Positions 34,594 through 44,616 are shown, numbered from the stretch's first letter. The stretch: DNA of 64,000 bases from Pelomonas sp. CA6 (GCF_022549225.1 NZ_JAKZFD010000005.1:186001-250000); one strand, 5' to 3'. Numbers and translations: made by a program. The notes: a model not told the origin generated them from the letters alone.

Positions 34594-35747
34594 ACGATGG
34601 CCCCCTGGGGCGCGGCTTTGCCTGGGTGATCGCCAGCCTGGTCGCGGTGCATGCGTGCATGGCGGTCACCCGTGTCTCGGCCAGCCTGTGGGTGTTGCAG
34701 CGCGGCTTCGGTGAATGGGTGGTGGGGCTGCTGCTGAGCCTGTTCGCGGTGGCGCCCATCCTGCTGTCGCTGTGGGCGGGCCGGCTCGCCGACCGCCACG
34801 GCTTCCATCGCCCCGTGGGTGTCGGCGTTGCGATGGCGGCGGCCGGCGCGCTGGTGGCGCTGCTCACGCGCAATCTGGCGGGCATCGCGCTGGGCTGCCT
34901 GCTGTGCGGCGGTGCGGTCGCGGTGGCCGCGGTGGCCATCCAGCGCGAGGCCGGGCTGCTGGTGCAGCGGCCCGACCAGCTCAAGCGCGTCTTCAGCTGG
35001 GTGGCCCTGGCGCCCGCCTTCTCCAACACGGTTTCGCCGGTGGTCACCGGGCTGCTCATCGACCACGCCGGCTTCGGCGCCGCGTTCGCACTGGCGCTGC
35101 TGCTGCCGGGCGTGGCCTGGCTGGTCGCGCGCCGCGTGCCGCGCCATACCCCGGTGGCGCAGGCGCACAAGCCGCGCCAGGGGCCGGCCTGGGCTCTGCT
35201 GCGCGAGCCCATGCTGCGCCGGCTGCTGATCGTCAACATCGTCCTCTCGGCCTGCTGGGACGCGCACAGCTTCGTGGTGCCCGTCATCGGCCATGCCAAG
35301 GGCCTCAGCGCGTCCAGCATCGGCCTGGTGCTGGGCGCCTTCGCCATCGCGGCCACCTGCGTGCGCCTGGCCATCGTGCGCTTCGCCGAAGGGCTGGACG
35401 AACTCAAGGCGCTGCGCGCCGCGATGAGCCTGGCCATGGTGATGCTGGCGGGCTATGCCTGGCTGCCGGGCACGGCGGGGCTGATGTTCGGCTCGGCCGT
35501 GCTGGGCCTGGCGCTGGGGTCGGTGCAGCCCATGGTGCTGTCCATGCTGCACCGGGTCACGCCGGCCCATGCGCATGGCCAGGCGCTGGGCCTGCGCATG
35601 CTGATGATCAACGCGGCGACGGTGGGCATGCCGCTGGGCTTCGGCCTGCTGGCCGGCGCCACGGTCGCGGCGGCGCCGATGTGGCTGATGGCCGGCGGCC
35701 TGGGCCTCGCCCAATGGGTGTTGCGCCGGATCCAGCCGCCGCAGTGA
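34590..35747 (+). CDS. MFS transporter
   Basis: A 385-residue major facilitator with 12 predicted membrane spans and short loops. Between spans 2 and 3 lies the family signature loop AGRLADRHGFHRP. The central cytoplasmic loop (about residues 180-205, RRVPRHTPVAQAHKPRQ) is basic, as the positive-inside rule requires. A drug or metabolite efflux role is the usual annotation, but no substrate residue can be named. Translational coupling to rmuC is suggested by the ATGA overlap; the functional link, if any, is obscure. Confidence 0.88.
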   Translation: MNDGPLGRGFAWVIASLVAVHACMAVTRVSASLWVLQRGFGEWVVGLLLSLFAVAPILLSLWAGRLADRHGFHRPVGVGVAMAAAGALVALLTRNLAGIALGCLLCGGAVAVAAVAIQREAGLLVQRPDQLKRVFSWVALAPAFSNTVSPVVTGLLIDHAGFGAAFALALLLPGVAWLVARRVPRHTPVAQAHKPRQGPAWALLREPMLRRLLIVNIVLSACWDAHSFVVPVIGHAKGLSASSIGLVLGAFAIAATCVRLAIVRFAEGLDELKALRAAMSLAMVMLAGYAWLPGTAGLMFGSAVLGLALGSVQPMVLSMLHRVTPAHAHGQALGLRMLMINAATVGMPLGFGLLAGATVAAAPMWLMAGGLGLAQWVLRRIQPPQ

Positions 35748-35891
35748 CGGACGTCCCCTGCGTGCGGGGCCACAGGGGGCCCCGGGGCCCGGCCTGACGG
35801 CGGTCTTTCCTGAGGGCGGGCGCGAGGGACGCAGAATGCCGCTGCGGCCGCAGGTCGGCATGGTGCCGCCCGCCGCAGGGAGCAGGCTTCG

Positions 35892-38741
35892 ATGAGCACT
35901 CAAGACCAAGGACGGCCGTGCCGCCGTGTCTGGCGGGCGCTGGCGCTCGCATGGACCGCCGCCGGACTGATGCAGGCCGCGGTAGCGGCCACCGCGCCGG
36001 TCGCGGACGCCCCGTCCGCCAAGGCGCCCAGGTCCACCAAGGGCGCCAAGGCGCTGCCGGCGCAGGAACCGGCGGCCCGGCCCGCGCAGCCGCAGCCGCA
36101 GTTCGTCCGCGAGATGGGCGGCATCCACGAATACCGCCTGCCCAACGGGCTGCAGATCCTGCTCTTTCCCGACGAGTCGCAGACCACCACCATGGTCAAT
36201 GTGACTTACCGCGTGGGCAGCCGGCATGAAGCGCCGGGCGAGTTCGGCATGGCCCATCTGCTGGAGCACATGCTCTTCAAGGGCACGCCGACGCTGCGCG
36301 ACCTGCCCGAGGAATTCGCCCGGCGCGGCGTGCAGTTCAACGGCACGACCACCACCGACCGCACCAACTACTTCGCCAGCTTCAACGCCAGCGACGAGAC
36401 CCTGCAATGGCTGCTCGCCGCCGAGGCGGACCGCATGGTCAACAGCCTGATCGCCAAGGCCGACCTGGACAAGGAAATGAGCGTCGTGCGCAACGAGTTC
36501 GAGCGCGGCGAGAACAACCCGGGCCAGGTGCTGAGCCAGCGCGTCCAGGCGGTGGCCTACGACTGGCATCCCTACGGACATGTGACCATCGGCGCGCAGA
36601 GCGACATCGAGCACCTGCCCATCGAGCGCCTGCAGGCCTTCTACCGGCGCTACTACCGGCCGGACAACGCCACGCTGCTGGTGGCCGGCCGCTTCGAGCC
36701 GGCGGCGGTGCTGGCGCAGGCGACCCGGCTGTTCGGTCCCATCGCCCGCCCGGCGGAGCCGCTGCCGCGGCCCTATACCGTCGAGCCGCCGCAGGACGGC
36801 GAGCGCAGCGTCACGGTGCGCCGTGTCGGCGGCACGCCCATGCTGATGGCGCGCTACCACGTGCCGGCGCTGGCCCATCCCGATTCGGCGCCGCTGATGC
36901 TGCTGGGGATGATGATGACGATGCAGCCCAGCGGGCTGCTGTACAAGGAGCTGGTGGAACCCCAGCTGGCCGGCATGGCCGGGATGGGGGGCCTGGGCGG
37001 GGCCGATCCGGGCGGCATCACGGCGGTGGCCGTGGTGGCCCCCGGCGCGGACCCGGCCAAGGTCGAGCAGCGGCTGCTGGACGTGGTGGAGGGGCGCGGC
37101 GCGCCGGCCCTGAGCGAGGCCGAGATCGCCCGCGTGCGCGAGATCGCGGTGCTCGCCTACCGGCAGCAGATGAAGAGTCCGCAGGTGCTGATTCAGCAGG
37201 TCTCGGGTTTGCTGGGGGCGGGTGACTGGCGGCTGATGTTCCAGCTGTTGGAAGACCTGCCGCATGTCACGCTGGCCGACGTCGAACGGGTGCGCAAGGC
37301 CTATCTGCGGCCGGCCAACCGCACGCTGGGGCGCTTCCTGCCCGCGCGCGAGGTGGAGCGGGTGGAGATCCCCGCGGCGCCGCCCGTCGAGGATCGGCTG
37401 GCCCGGCTGCAGGGCCCACCCCGGCTGGAGGAGGGCGAGCATCTGCTGCCCACGCCCGAGAACCTGCAGGCGCGCACCGTGGCGCGCCGCCTGCCCAGCG
37501 GTATCGCGCTGCAGACGCTGGAAAAGAAGACGCGCGGCAACACGGTGCAGCTGCAGTTGCGGCTGCGCTGGGGCGAGCGCCGCGAGACTTTCGCGCAGCC
37601 CGGCACCGACCTGCCGGGCCGGCTGCTGCTAGAGGGCGCTGAAGGCCTGGACAAGCAGGCGCTGCAGGACCAGCTGATCCGGCTGAAGGCTTTGCTCAGC
37701 TTCGACAGCGGCGACCAGGGCGTGGTCATGAACCTGGCCGCCGAGCGCGACACCGTGCTCGACGCGCTGGCGCTGGCCGCGCGGCTGCTGCGCCAGCCGC
37801 TGCTGCCCCAGCCCGCCTTCGAGCGGATGCAGAACGTGGCGCTGGGGCAGCTCAAGGCCTCGCGCGAGGAATTGGGCGGGCTGGCGGACGAGGCGGTGCG
37901 CGCCCATTACAACCAGGCCCGCGGCCTGGACTTCGGCGACCCCGACTACCTGCAAGGGGTGGACGACCGCATCACCCAGCTCCACCGCACCCGGCTCGAA
38001 GACCTGCGCGCCTTTCACGCGCGCTACTGGTCGGCCGACGACGCGCAGGTGGCCGTGGTCGGCGCGCTGCCGCCGGGTCTGGACGAGGCGCTGGAGCGCT
38101 TGCTGGGCGACTGGAAGAAGCCGCAGGCGCCGCGCTTCGTGCGCGAGCCGCGCGTGTACAAACCGGTGCCCGGCGCCCATTTCGAGGCGCGCGCCAAAGA
38201 CAAGCCCAGCGCGCTGCTGCGCCTGCAGCAAGACCTGGCCCTGAACGACGCCGACGACGACGCGCTGGCGCTCGCGCTGGCCGTGCAGGTGCTGGGCGGT
38301 GGCGGGCTGGAGAACCGCCTCGCCACGCGCGTGCGCCGCCAGGAGGGGCTGAGCTACGGCATATCGGCCGAGCTGCGCGTCCCCCAGTTCGGCAATGCCG
38401 CGCGGCTCCTGATCTCGGGCAGCTATGCCCCGCAGGCGCGCGACCGGATTCTTGCGCTGGTGCGCGACGAGCTGCGCAAGATGGGCGAGCAGGGCATCAC
38501 CGAGGCCGAACTGGCGCGGGCGCGCACCGGCCTGCTGGAAGGCTGGCGCCGCGCACGCGCCAACGATCGCGCGCTGGCGGGCCAGCTGCTGACGCTGGCG
38601 GACCGCGGCGAAGACTGGGCCGACGAGCAGCGCCGCGAGGCCCAGCTGGCGGTGCTGACGCTGGACCAGGTCAACGCCGCCTGGCGCCGCCATGTGCGGC
38701 CGGACGCCTTCGTCTCCGTCGTGGTCGGCGACTTCAAGTGA
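35892..38741 (+). CDS. M16 family zinc peptidase, two-repeat periplasmic form
   Basis: A 949-residue insulinase/pitrilysin-type peptidase. A signal peptide-like hydrophobic segment (ALALAWTAAGLMQAAVAATA, about 16-36) precedes an Ala/Pro/Lys-rich linker. The N-terminal M16 domain begins near residue 70 with YRLPNGLQILLFPDES and carries the inverted zinc motif HLLEH (122-126) plus a downstream EF/NE ligand region (MSVVRNEFERGENNPG). The C-terminal repeat (from about 530) lacks the HxxEH, as usual for the structural half of a fused pair, and keeps GGGGLENRLATRVRRQEGLSYG. RBS GGGAG precedes ATG 35892. Substrates unknown; peptide clearance in the periplasm is inferred. Confidence 0.9.
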   Translation: MSTQDQGRPCRRVWRALALAWTAAGLMQAAVAATAPVADAPSAKAPRSTKGAKALPAQEPAARPAQPQPQFVREMGGIHEYRLPNGLQILLFPDESQTTTMVNVTYRVGSRHEAPGEFGMAHLLEHMLFKGTPTLRDLPEEFARRGVQFNGTTTTDRTNYFASFNASDETLQWLLAAEADRMVNSLIAKADLDKEMSVVRNEFERGENNPGQVLSQRVQAVAYDWHPYGHVTIGAQSDIEHLPIERLQAFYRRYYRPDNATLLVAGRFEPAAVLAQATRLFGPIARPAEPLPRPYTVEPPQDGERSVTVRRVGGTPMLMARYHVPALAHPDSAPLMLLGMMMTMQPSGLLYKELVEPQLAGMAGMGGLGGADPGGITAVAVVAPGADPAKVEQRLLDVVEGRGAPALSEAEIARVREIAVLAYRQQMKSPQVLIQQVSGLLGAGDWRLMFQLLEDLPHVTLADVERVRKAYLRPANRTLGRFLPAREVERVEIPAAPPVEDRLARLQGPPRLEEGEHLLPTPENLQARTVARRLPSGIALQTLEKKTRGNTVQLQLRLRWGERRETFAQPGTDLPGRLLLEGAEGLDKQALQDQLIRLKALLSFDSGDQGVVMNLAAERDTVLDALALAARLLRQPLLPQPAFERMQNVALGQLKASREELGGLADEAVRAHYNQARGLDFGDPDYLQGVDDRITQLHRTRLEDLRAFHARYWSADDAQVAVVGALPPGLDEALERLLGDWKKPQAPRFVREPRVYKPVPGAHFEARAKDKPSALLRLQQDLALNDADDDALALALAVQVLGGGGLENRLATRVRRQEGLSYGISAELRVPQFGNAARLLISGSYAPQARDRILALVRDELRKMGEQGITEAELARARTGLLEGWRRARANDRALAGQLLTLADRGEDWADEQRREAQLAVLTLDQVNAAWRRHVRPDAFVSVVVGDFK

Positions 38742-38746
38742 GGCGA

Positions 38747-38766
38747 GCACGGACCGCGGTCCGTGC
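38747..38766. terminator. 20-bp perfect palindrome between convergent genes
   Basis: GCACGGACCG-CGGTCCGTGC lies in the 37-bp gap between the M16 gene and the sensor kinase gene. As RNA it folds to an 8-bp stem from either strand. No T-run follows, so it is a probable shared 3'-end hairpin rather than a canonical terminator. Confidence 0.5.
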
Positions 38767-38778
38767 GCGGCCAGCGGC

Positions 38779-40518
38779 TCAGTCTTGCCGGGCCGGTTGA
38801 GTGTCGGCGGGCGGTGAGCGCAGCGGCAGGCGCAGCTCGAAGCAGGCGCCTTCGCCGGGCTGGGAGCGCACCGTCAGCCGGCCCTCCATCAGCTCCGCGA
38901 GGGCGCGCGACAGCGCCAGGCCCAGGCCCGTGCCGCCATGCTGGTAGCTGACGCGGGCGTCGCCCTGGCGGAATTTCTCGAAGATCTGCTCCTGCTTGTC
39001 CAGCGGGATGCCTGGCCCGCTGTCCTGCACCTGGACCAACAGGCCCTCGCCCTCGCGCCGCACGCGCACGACGATCTCGCCCTGCTCGGTGAACTTGAGC
39101 GCGTTGGAGAGCAGGTTGTTGAGGATCTGCTTCAGGCGCAGCCCGTCGCAGAACACGCGTGCGGGCAGGTCCGGGTCCAGCTCGCTGGCGAGCTTCAGGC
39201 CCTTGGCGCTGGCGCTGAGCGCGAAGAAGTCCACCGTGCCGTTCAACAGCGCGCGCAGGTCCACCGGTTCGGGGCTGAGCTGCATGGAGCCGGCCTCGAC
39301 CTTGGCCAGGTCCAGGATTTCGGTGAGCAGCGCATTGAGGTGCTCGGCCCCCTTGCGGATCAGACTGGCGGCCTCGCGGAAGCGCTCTTCCTGCAGGCGC
39401 CGCTCCATCAGCTCGGCAAAGCCGCGGATGCTGGTCAGCGGCGTGCGCAGCTCATGCGAGATCGCGGCCAGGAATTCGCTCTTGGCCTGGTTGGCCGCCT
39501 GGGCCTCGGCCTCGCTGTGGCGCAGCGCCTCGTGGCTTTGCTCCAGCCGGCGCAGTCCGGTGACGAAGATGCTGGCCGCCGCCAGCAGCGCCAGCGTGAC
39601 CACGGCGCACAGCCCCAGCATGCTGGTGCGGGTGTCGCGCCAGTCGCTGAGCGATTCCTGCACGCCGGTGCTCACGATGATGAACAGCGGATAGGGGCCG
39701 ATGCGCTGGAAGGCGTAGATGCGCTCGGTGCCGTCCAGGCTGCTGGGCGCGCGGAAGGTGCCGGCCGCGTCCTTGGTGCGCGCGGCGAAGGGGGAGTTGG
39801 GCGCCAGCTGCGAGCCCATCGCGCTGGGCGCACCGCCCACCACGCGCGCGCGCACGCCCAGGTCCTCGCCCACCATGGCCACGCTGCCTGTGCTTCCCAC
39901 GTCCACGCCGCGGTAGACCTCGTGGAAGTAGCTGGGGTCCAGCGACGCGACGACGACGCCGATCATGCGTCCGTCGGGGCTGCGCACCGCGCGCGACAGC
40001 TGGATGGTCCAGCGCCGCGAGACCTTGCCGAGCACGGACTTGCCGATGAAAAGGGCATCCTGGGCCGCAGGGCGATCGGGCTGGGCCAGGTGGGCCTTGA
40101 TGTGCTCGCGCGCTGACAGATCCACCGGGCCGGTCTTCTGCCCGCTCGGGTCCAGGTTGCTGCCGCGGAAGCGGCCCTGCGCGTCCACCACCGAGAGCTG
40201 GACCAGGATCTGGGGCGCCAGCCCGGTCTCATTGGCGTAGCGCACCAGGTCCTCGGGCCGCAGCTGGTCCTGCGCCTGTGCCTGCGAAAGCCGCTGCATG
40301 GCCTGGTCCGCGGTGGCCAGCACGCGCAGCGACTGCTCCGTGAAGGCGCGCGCCAGGTTGCGGTTCTGCTGCGCCTCGGCGCTCAGCGCATCGTTGCGCT
40401 TGAGCACCAGCACGCCGGCAACGGCCAGCCAGACGACGACGATCAGCAGCGCGGCGAACAGCCAGGCCATCGCGCTGAGGCGCAGCCTGCGCACCGACGA
40501 GGGCTTGGGCACCCGCAT
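38779..40518 (-). CDS. Orphan sensor histidine kinase with periplasmic Cache-like sensor
   Basis: A 579-residue membrane sensor. TM1 is at about 15-38 (AMAWLFAALLIVVVWLAVAGVLVL), followed by a ~260-residue periplasmic PDC/Cache-like domain (WTIQLSRAVRSPDGRMIGVVVASLDPSYF given in parts: WTIQLSRAVRSP, IGVVVASLDPSYF), TM2 at about 293-315, and a short coiled coil. HisKA with the phospho-acceptor SHELRTPLTSIRG and a HATPase_c domain with NLLSNALKFT (N box), DSGPGIP (G1), FEKFRQG (F) and GGTGLGLALS (G2) complete it. No receiver domain and no response regulator adjoin it. It is the last gene of folD-S66-prlC-kinase, 13 bp after prlC. Confidence 0.9.
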   Translation of the reverse strand: MRVPKPSSVRRLRLSAMAWLFAALLIVVVWLAVAGVLVLKRNDALSAEAQQNRNLARAFTEQSLRVLATADQAMQRLSQAQAQDQLRPEDLVRYANETGLAPQILVQLSVVDAQGRFRGSNLDPSGQKTGPVDLSAREHIKAHLAQPDRPAAQDALFIGKSVLGKVSRRWTIQLSRAVRSPDGRMIGVVVASLDPSYFHEVYRGVDVGSTGSVAMVGEDLGVRARVVGGAPSAMGSQLAPNSPFAARTKDAAGTFRAPSSLDGTERIYAFQRIGPYPLFIIVSTGVQESLSDWRDTRTSMLGLCAVVTLALLAAASIFVTGLRRLEQSHEALRHSEAEAQAANQAKSEFLAAISHELRTPLTSIRGFAELMERRLQEERFREAASLIRKGAEHLNALLTEILDLAKVEAGSMQLSPEPVDLRALLNGTVDFFALSASAKGLKLASELDPDLPARVFCDGLRLKQILNNLLSNALKFTEQGEIVVRVRREGEGLLVQVQDSGPGIPLDKQEQIFEKFRQGDARVSYQHGGTGLGLALSRALAELMEGRLTVRSQPGEGACFELRLPLRSPPADTQPARQD

Positions 40519-40531
40519 GCTGGCCGCCGCC

Positions 40532-42559
40532 TCAGGCCATGCCCTGATGGCGCAGCAGCGCGTCTATGCGCGGCTCGCGGCCGCGGAAGGCCTTGAAGTT
40601 GTCCATCGCGTCGCGCACGCTGCCCATCGCGAGGATCTCGTCCAGGTAGCGCCGGCCGGTGGCGGGGTTGAACACGCCTTCTTCCTCGAACGCGGCCCAG
40701 CAGTCGGCCGACAGCACCTCGGCCCATTTGTAGCTGTAATAGCCCGCCGCATAGCCGCCCGCGAAGATGTGCGAGAAGCTGTGCTGGAAGCGGTTGAAGT
40801 CGGGGGGCGGGTTGACCGAGACCTCGGCGCGCACCTCGTCGAGCAGGGCCTGGATGGACTGTTCCGCGCCGGGCTCGCTGTGCAGCCGCATGTCGAAGAG
40901 CGCGAATTCGATCTGGCGCAGCGTCTGCAGCCCGGCCTGGTAGTTCTTGGCCGCCAGCATCTTGTCGAACAGCGCGCGCGGCAGCGGCTCGCCGCTGTCG
41001 ACATGGGCCGAGAGCTGCTGCAGCACCTCCCATTCCCAGCAGAAGTTCTCCATGAACTGGCTGGGCAGCTCCACCGCGTCCCATTCCACGCCGGAAATGC
41101 CCGAGACGCCCAGCTCGTTCACCCGCGTGAGCAGATGGTGCAGGCCATGGCCGCATTCGTGGAAGAGGGTGGTGACGTCGTCGTGCGTCAGCAGCGCGGG
41201 CTTGCCGTCGGCGCCCTGCGGGAAGTTGCACACCAGATGGGCGACCGGGATTTGCTCGCCATCGGCGGCGGCGCGGTCGGGGCGGGCCCAGCGGCTGCGC
41301 ACCTCGTCCATCCAGGCGCCCGGGCGCTTGCCGGCGCGGGCGTAGAGGTCCAGGTAGACCTGGCCGATCACGCGGCCCTCGCGCTGCAGCTCGTAGAACT
41401 GCACGCTGTCGTGCCAGACCGAGGCCTGCGCGGCGACGAAGCGCACGCCGAACAGGCGCTCGACGATGCTGAACAGCCCATCGAGCACGCGCGGCAGGGT
41501 CAGGTATTGCCTCACCTCCTGGTCGGAGAAGGCATAGCGCGCTTCCTTGAGCTTCTCGGAGACATAGGCCAGGTCCCAGGCCTGCGGCTCGTCCATCTGC
41601 AGCGCGGCGCGGGCGAAGTCGCGCAGTTCGTCCAGGTCGCGCTGCGCATAGGGGCGGGCGCGTCGCGCCAGGTCGCGCAGGAAGTCCAGCACCTGCTGCG
41701 GCGAGTGCGCCATCTTGGCCACCAGCGAGGCCTCGGCGAAATTGGCATAGCCCAGCAGGCGGGCCTCTTCCTGGCGCAGCTGCACGATCTCCTGCATCAG
41801 CGGGCCGTTGTCCCAGTCGGGCTTGTCGCCCAGCTCGCTGGCGCGCGTGACATAGGCGCGGTAGAGGCGCTCGCGCAGCGCGCGGTTTTCGGCGTACTGC
41901 ATCACCGGCATGTAGACCGGGAAGTGCAGACCGAGCTTGTGGCCCTGCTGGCCGTCCTTCTCGGCCGCGGCGCGCGCGTTGGCCACCACGTCGGCCGGCA
42001 CGCCGCGCAGCTCGTCGGCATCGACCAGGGTGTGCCAGCCGTCGGTGGCGTCCATCACATGCTCGGAGAAGGCCTGCGCCAGCTCGGCGCTGCGTTCCTG
42101 GATCTGCGCGAAGCGCGTCTTCGCGTCGCCGTGCAGTTCGGCGCCAGAGAGCACGAAGTCGCGGATCGCGTGCCTGAGCAGCTGCGCGCGCGCCGGGGTC
42201 AGGTCTTGCTGCGCGGCGATGGCCTTGTACAGCGCGTACAGCTTCTCGTTGGCGCCGAGCTGGGTGTGGAACTCGGTCACCGCCGGCAGCACGGCGTTGT
42301 AGGCCTCGCGCAGCTCGGGCGTGTTGGCCACGGCGTTCAGGTGGCCCACGGCGCCCCAGGCGCAGGACAGGCGCTCGGTGGCGGTGTTCAGCACGCGGGC
42401 GAGCCGCTCGTAGTTGGCCGGCGCGCCGTCGGCGGTGACCTGCGCCAGCGCGGCGCGGGCCTGCTCGAGCAGCTCCGTGATGGCCGGCTGGATGTGTTCC
42501 GGACGGATGGCGCCGAAGTCGGGCAGCGGCGCGGTGGAGAGCAGCGGATTGGTGGTCAT
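40532..42559 (-). CDS. prlC: Oligopeptidase A (M3 family)
   Basis: A 675-residue cytoplasmic metallo-oligopeptidase that degrades signal peptides and other short peptides. Start ATG 42559 (MTTNPLLSTAPLPDFGAIRPEHI, the typical PrlC opening); 29 codons upstream in frame overlap the S66 gene and are excluded. Zinc motif HECGH at 467-471 within TTLFHECGHGLHHLLTR, with the third ligand Glu downstream near GVEWDAVELPSQFMENF. YVTRASELG and SHIFAGGYAAGYYSYKWAEVL are also typical. It is 26 bp after the S66 homologue. Confidence 0.95.
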   Translation of the reverse strand: MTTNPLLSTAPLPDFGAIRPEHIQPAITELLEQARAALAQVTADGAPANYERLARVLNTATERLSCAWGAVGHLNAVANTPELREAYNAVLPAVTEFHTQLGANEKLYALYKAIAAQQDLTPARAQLLRHAIRDFVLSGAELHGDAKTRFAQIQERSAELAQAFSEHVMDATDGWHTLVDADELRGVPADVVANARAAAEKDGQQGHKLGLHFPVYMPVMQYAENRALRERLYRAYVTRASELGDKPDWDNGPLMQEIVQLRQEEARLLGYANFAEASLVAKMAHSPQQVLDFLRDLARRARPYAQRDLDELRDFARAALQMDEPQAWDLAYVSEKLKEARYAFSDQEVRQYLTLPRVLDGLFSIVERLFGVRFVAAQASVWHDSVQFYELQREGRVIGQVYLDLYARAGKRPGAWMDEVRSRWARPDRAAADGEQIPVAHLVCNFPQGADGKPALLTHDDVTTLFHECGHGLHHLLTRVNELGVSGISGVEWDAVELPSQFMENFCWEWEVLQQLSAHVDSGEPLPRALFDKMLAAKNYQAGLQTLRQIEFALFDMRLHSEPGAEQSIQALLDEVRAEVSVNPPPDFNRFQHSFSHIFAGGYAAGYYSYKWAEVLSADCWAAFEEEGVFNPATGRRYLDEILAMGSVRDAMDNFKAFRGREPRIDALLRHQGMA

Positions 42560-42585
42560 GGTCGTCGGGGCGCTGGGTGCGGATC

Positions 42586-43638
42586 TCAGGAGGCGGGCGC
42601 CTGGCGCAGCTCCACTGCGTCGGGCGTCCAATGCAAGTCGGCCCATTCTCCCTGGATCAGCGAGAGCTGGGGCGGCACATAGCCGATGTCGGCATCGACG
42701 AGCACGGGCAGGCCCAGTGCGTCGAGCGCGGCGTGCAGCGCGTCTTCATGGCTGAGCCGTTGCGGCGCGTCCACGCGGGGCGCGGCATGGCGGCCGATCA
42801 GCACGCCGGCGGCCTGGTCGAACCAGCCGTGCAGCTTCAGGCTGCACAGCGCGCGCAGCAGCTCGCACGGGGCCATCTCGGCGTTCTCCAGGAAAAGCAG
42901 ATGCGGGCCCATGCCCGGCCGGCGCAGCCAGGCGCGCAGGTCGCCGAAGGCGGTGCCGGCGATGCGGCCCAGCGTGTCCAGGCAGCCGCCGATCAGCCGG
43001 CCGCGCAGGCGCAGTGGCGCGTCGCCGCCGTCCAGGCGGCGCCAGCGGGTGGCCTCGGTGAGGGTGTAGCCGGCGCCGGGCTGGGCCACCCAGTTCGAGC
43101 CGCGCGACTGCCAGCGCGGCGAGGCCCGCTGACACAGCGGCTGCCCGGGCGGCAAGCTCAGCGCGGTCCAGACGCCGGCCGTCGTCGCGTCCAGCGTGTC
43201 CGCGCCCAGCTCCATCAGGTTGGGGCCGTGCAGGCTCATCCAGCCCGCGTTCAGGCACAGCGGGAGCTGCAGCGTGCTGAGGTCGGAAAAGCCGCTGAAC
43301 CACTTGGGCGGGGCCGCGGCCAGGCGCTCGAAGTCCAGCAGCGGCAGCAGCTCGATCGCGCGTTCGCCGCCCCAGGGGGGCAGCACCGCGGCCACCTCGG
43401 GGTCCAGCAGCAGGGCCTGCAGCTCGGCGGCCCGCTCCTGGGCCGGCGCGCTGCATTGCTGGTGCTGGCGGCGCAGCGTGGCGCCCTCGCGCACACGCAG
43501 GCCGCGCCGGCGCAGCGCGGCGATGGCGCGCTCCAGGCGCGGGAACAGCGCGGGCTCCACGCCGGACGAGGGCGCGCACAGCGCGACCAGGTCGCCTTCG
43601 CGCAGGGGGCGCGGTCGGCGTGGCAGGCCCGCGGGCAT
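42586..43638 (-). CDS. S66 family (LD-carboxypeptidase/MccF-like) protein lacking the expected catalytic His
   Basis: A 350-residue homologue of LD-carboxypeptidases (murein tetrapeptide recycling) and MccF. Seen: VALCAPSSGV at the N-terminus, the nucleophile region FSGFSDLSTLQLPL (Ser), and LFLENAEMAPCELL (Glu). At the third triad position, families read GHxxPxxxLPxG, but here it is DIGYVPPQLSLIQG: the His is a Tyr (TAT instead of CAT). A central 30-residue insertion (PPGQPLCQRASPRWQSRGSNW, stated in two parts PPGQPLCQRA and SPRWQSRGSNW) matches the MccF-like subgroup. Start ATG 43638 shares one base with the folD stop. It may be inactive or use another base. Confidence 0.82.
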   Translation of the reverse strand: MPAGLPRRPRPLREGDLVALCAPSSGVEPALFPRLERAIAALRRRGLRVREGATLRRQHQQCSAPAQERAAELQALLLDPEVAAVLPPWGGERAIELLPLLDFERLAAAPPKWFSGFSDLSTLQLPLCLNAGWMSLHGPNLMELGADTLDATTAGVWTALSLPPGQPLCQRASPRWQSRGSNWVAQPGAGYTLTEATRWRRLDGGDAPLRLRGRLIGGCLDTLGRIAGTAFGDLRAWLRRPGMGPHLLFLENAEMAPCELLRALCSLKLHGWFDQAAGVLIGRHAAPRVDAPQRLSHEDALHAALDALGLPVLVDADIGYVPPQLSLIQGEWADLHWTPDAVELRQAPAS

Positions 43639-44504
43639 CAGGCCTGCCTTGCCGCGGCGCGCTCGGCCGATTCCATGGTGTTGACCAGCAGCATGGTGAT
43701 GGTCATCGGGCCGACGCCGCCGGGCACCGGGGTGATCCAGCCGGCCACCTGACGCACGCCGTCGAAGTCCACGTCGCCGCAGAGCTTGCCCTCGTCGTTG
43801 CGGTTCATGCCGACGTCGATCACGACGGCGCCGGGCTTGACCATGTCAGCCGTCAGCACATTGCGCTTGCCGACCGCGGCCACGACGATGTCGGCCTGGC
43901 GCGTCATCGCGCCCAGGTCGGCGGTGCCGCTGTGGCAGATGGTGACGGTCGCGTTGGCCTGCAGCAGCATCATGGCCATGGGCTTGCCGACGATGTTGGA
44001 GCGGCCGATCACCACCGCGTGCTTGCCGCGCAGGTCCTTCATGCCGATGGACTCCAGCATCTTCATGCAGCCATAGGGCGTGCAGGCCTTGAAGCCGGCT
44101 TCCCCGACCATCAGCGCGCCGGCCGACGCCACGTGGAAGCCGTCCACATCCTTCTCGGGCGAGATGGCCTCGATGACCTTGTGGTCGTCGATGTGGGCGG
44201 GCAGCGGCAGCTGGACCAGGATGCCGTGGATGCTGGGGTCGCCGTTCAGCGCGGCGATGCGCTCCAGCAGCTGGGCCTCGGTCATCGTGGCCTCGTACTT
44301 TTCAAGCACCGAGTGCAGGCCGGCGTCCTGGCAGGCCTTGACCTTGTTGCGCACATAGACCTGGCTGGCCGGGTTGTCGCCCACCAGCACCACGGCCAGC
44401 CCGGGCTTGAGGCCGCGCTGGGTCAGCAGCGCGGCGCGCTGGGCCACTTCGGCTCGCAGTTGCTGGGACAGGGCGTTGCCATCGATCAGGCGGGCGGTGC
44501 TCAT
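43638..44504 (-). CDS. folD: Bifunctional methylenetetrahydrofolate dehydrogenase/cyclohydrolase
   Basis: Interconverts 5,10-methylene-, methenyl- and 10-formyl-tetrahydrofolate, feeding purine and formyl-Met synthesis. 288 residues from ATG 44504, with GGAG 9 bp upstream; a GTG three codons earlier is less likely. Signatures: [24 protein letters not shown] (catalytic Tyr/Lys; parts [11 protein letters not shown] and RNKVKAC), [50 protein letters not shown] (NADP loop) and [12 protein letters not shown]. First gene of the minus-strand cluster that continues with the S66 homologue, prlC and a kinase. Confidence 0.96.
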   Translation of the reverse strand: MSTARLIDGNALSQQLRAEVAQRAALLTQRGLKPGLAVVLVGDNPASQVYVRNKVKACQDAGLHSVLEKYEATMTEAQLLERIAALNGDPSIHGILVQLPLPAHIDDHKVIEAISPEKDVDGFHVASAGALMVGEAGFKACTPYGCMKMLESIGMKDLRGKHAVVIGRSNIVGKPMAMMLLQANATVTICHSGTADLGAMTRQADIVVAAVGKRNVLTADMVKPGAVVIDVGMNRNDEGKLCGDVDFDGVRQVAGWITPVPGGVGPMTITMLLVNTMESAERAAARQA

Positions 44505-44616
44505 GGGGGTCACTCCGGAAAATCAGCAATGTCCACGCGCGGCACGAATGGACGAGGTCGAACAACCCGGGATTATCGCGGCCCGCAGTGCGGGGCCGGG
44601 CCGCGAAGCGGGCCGC

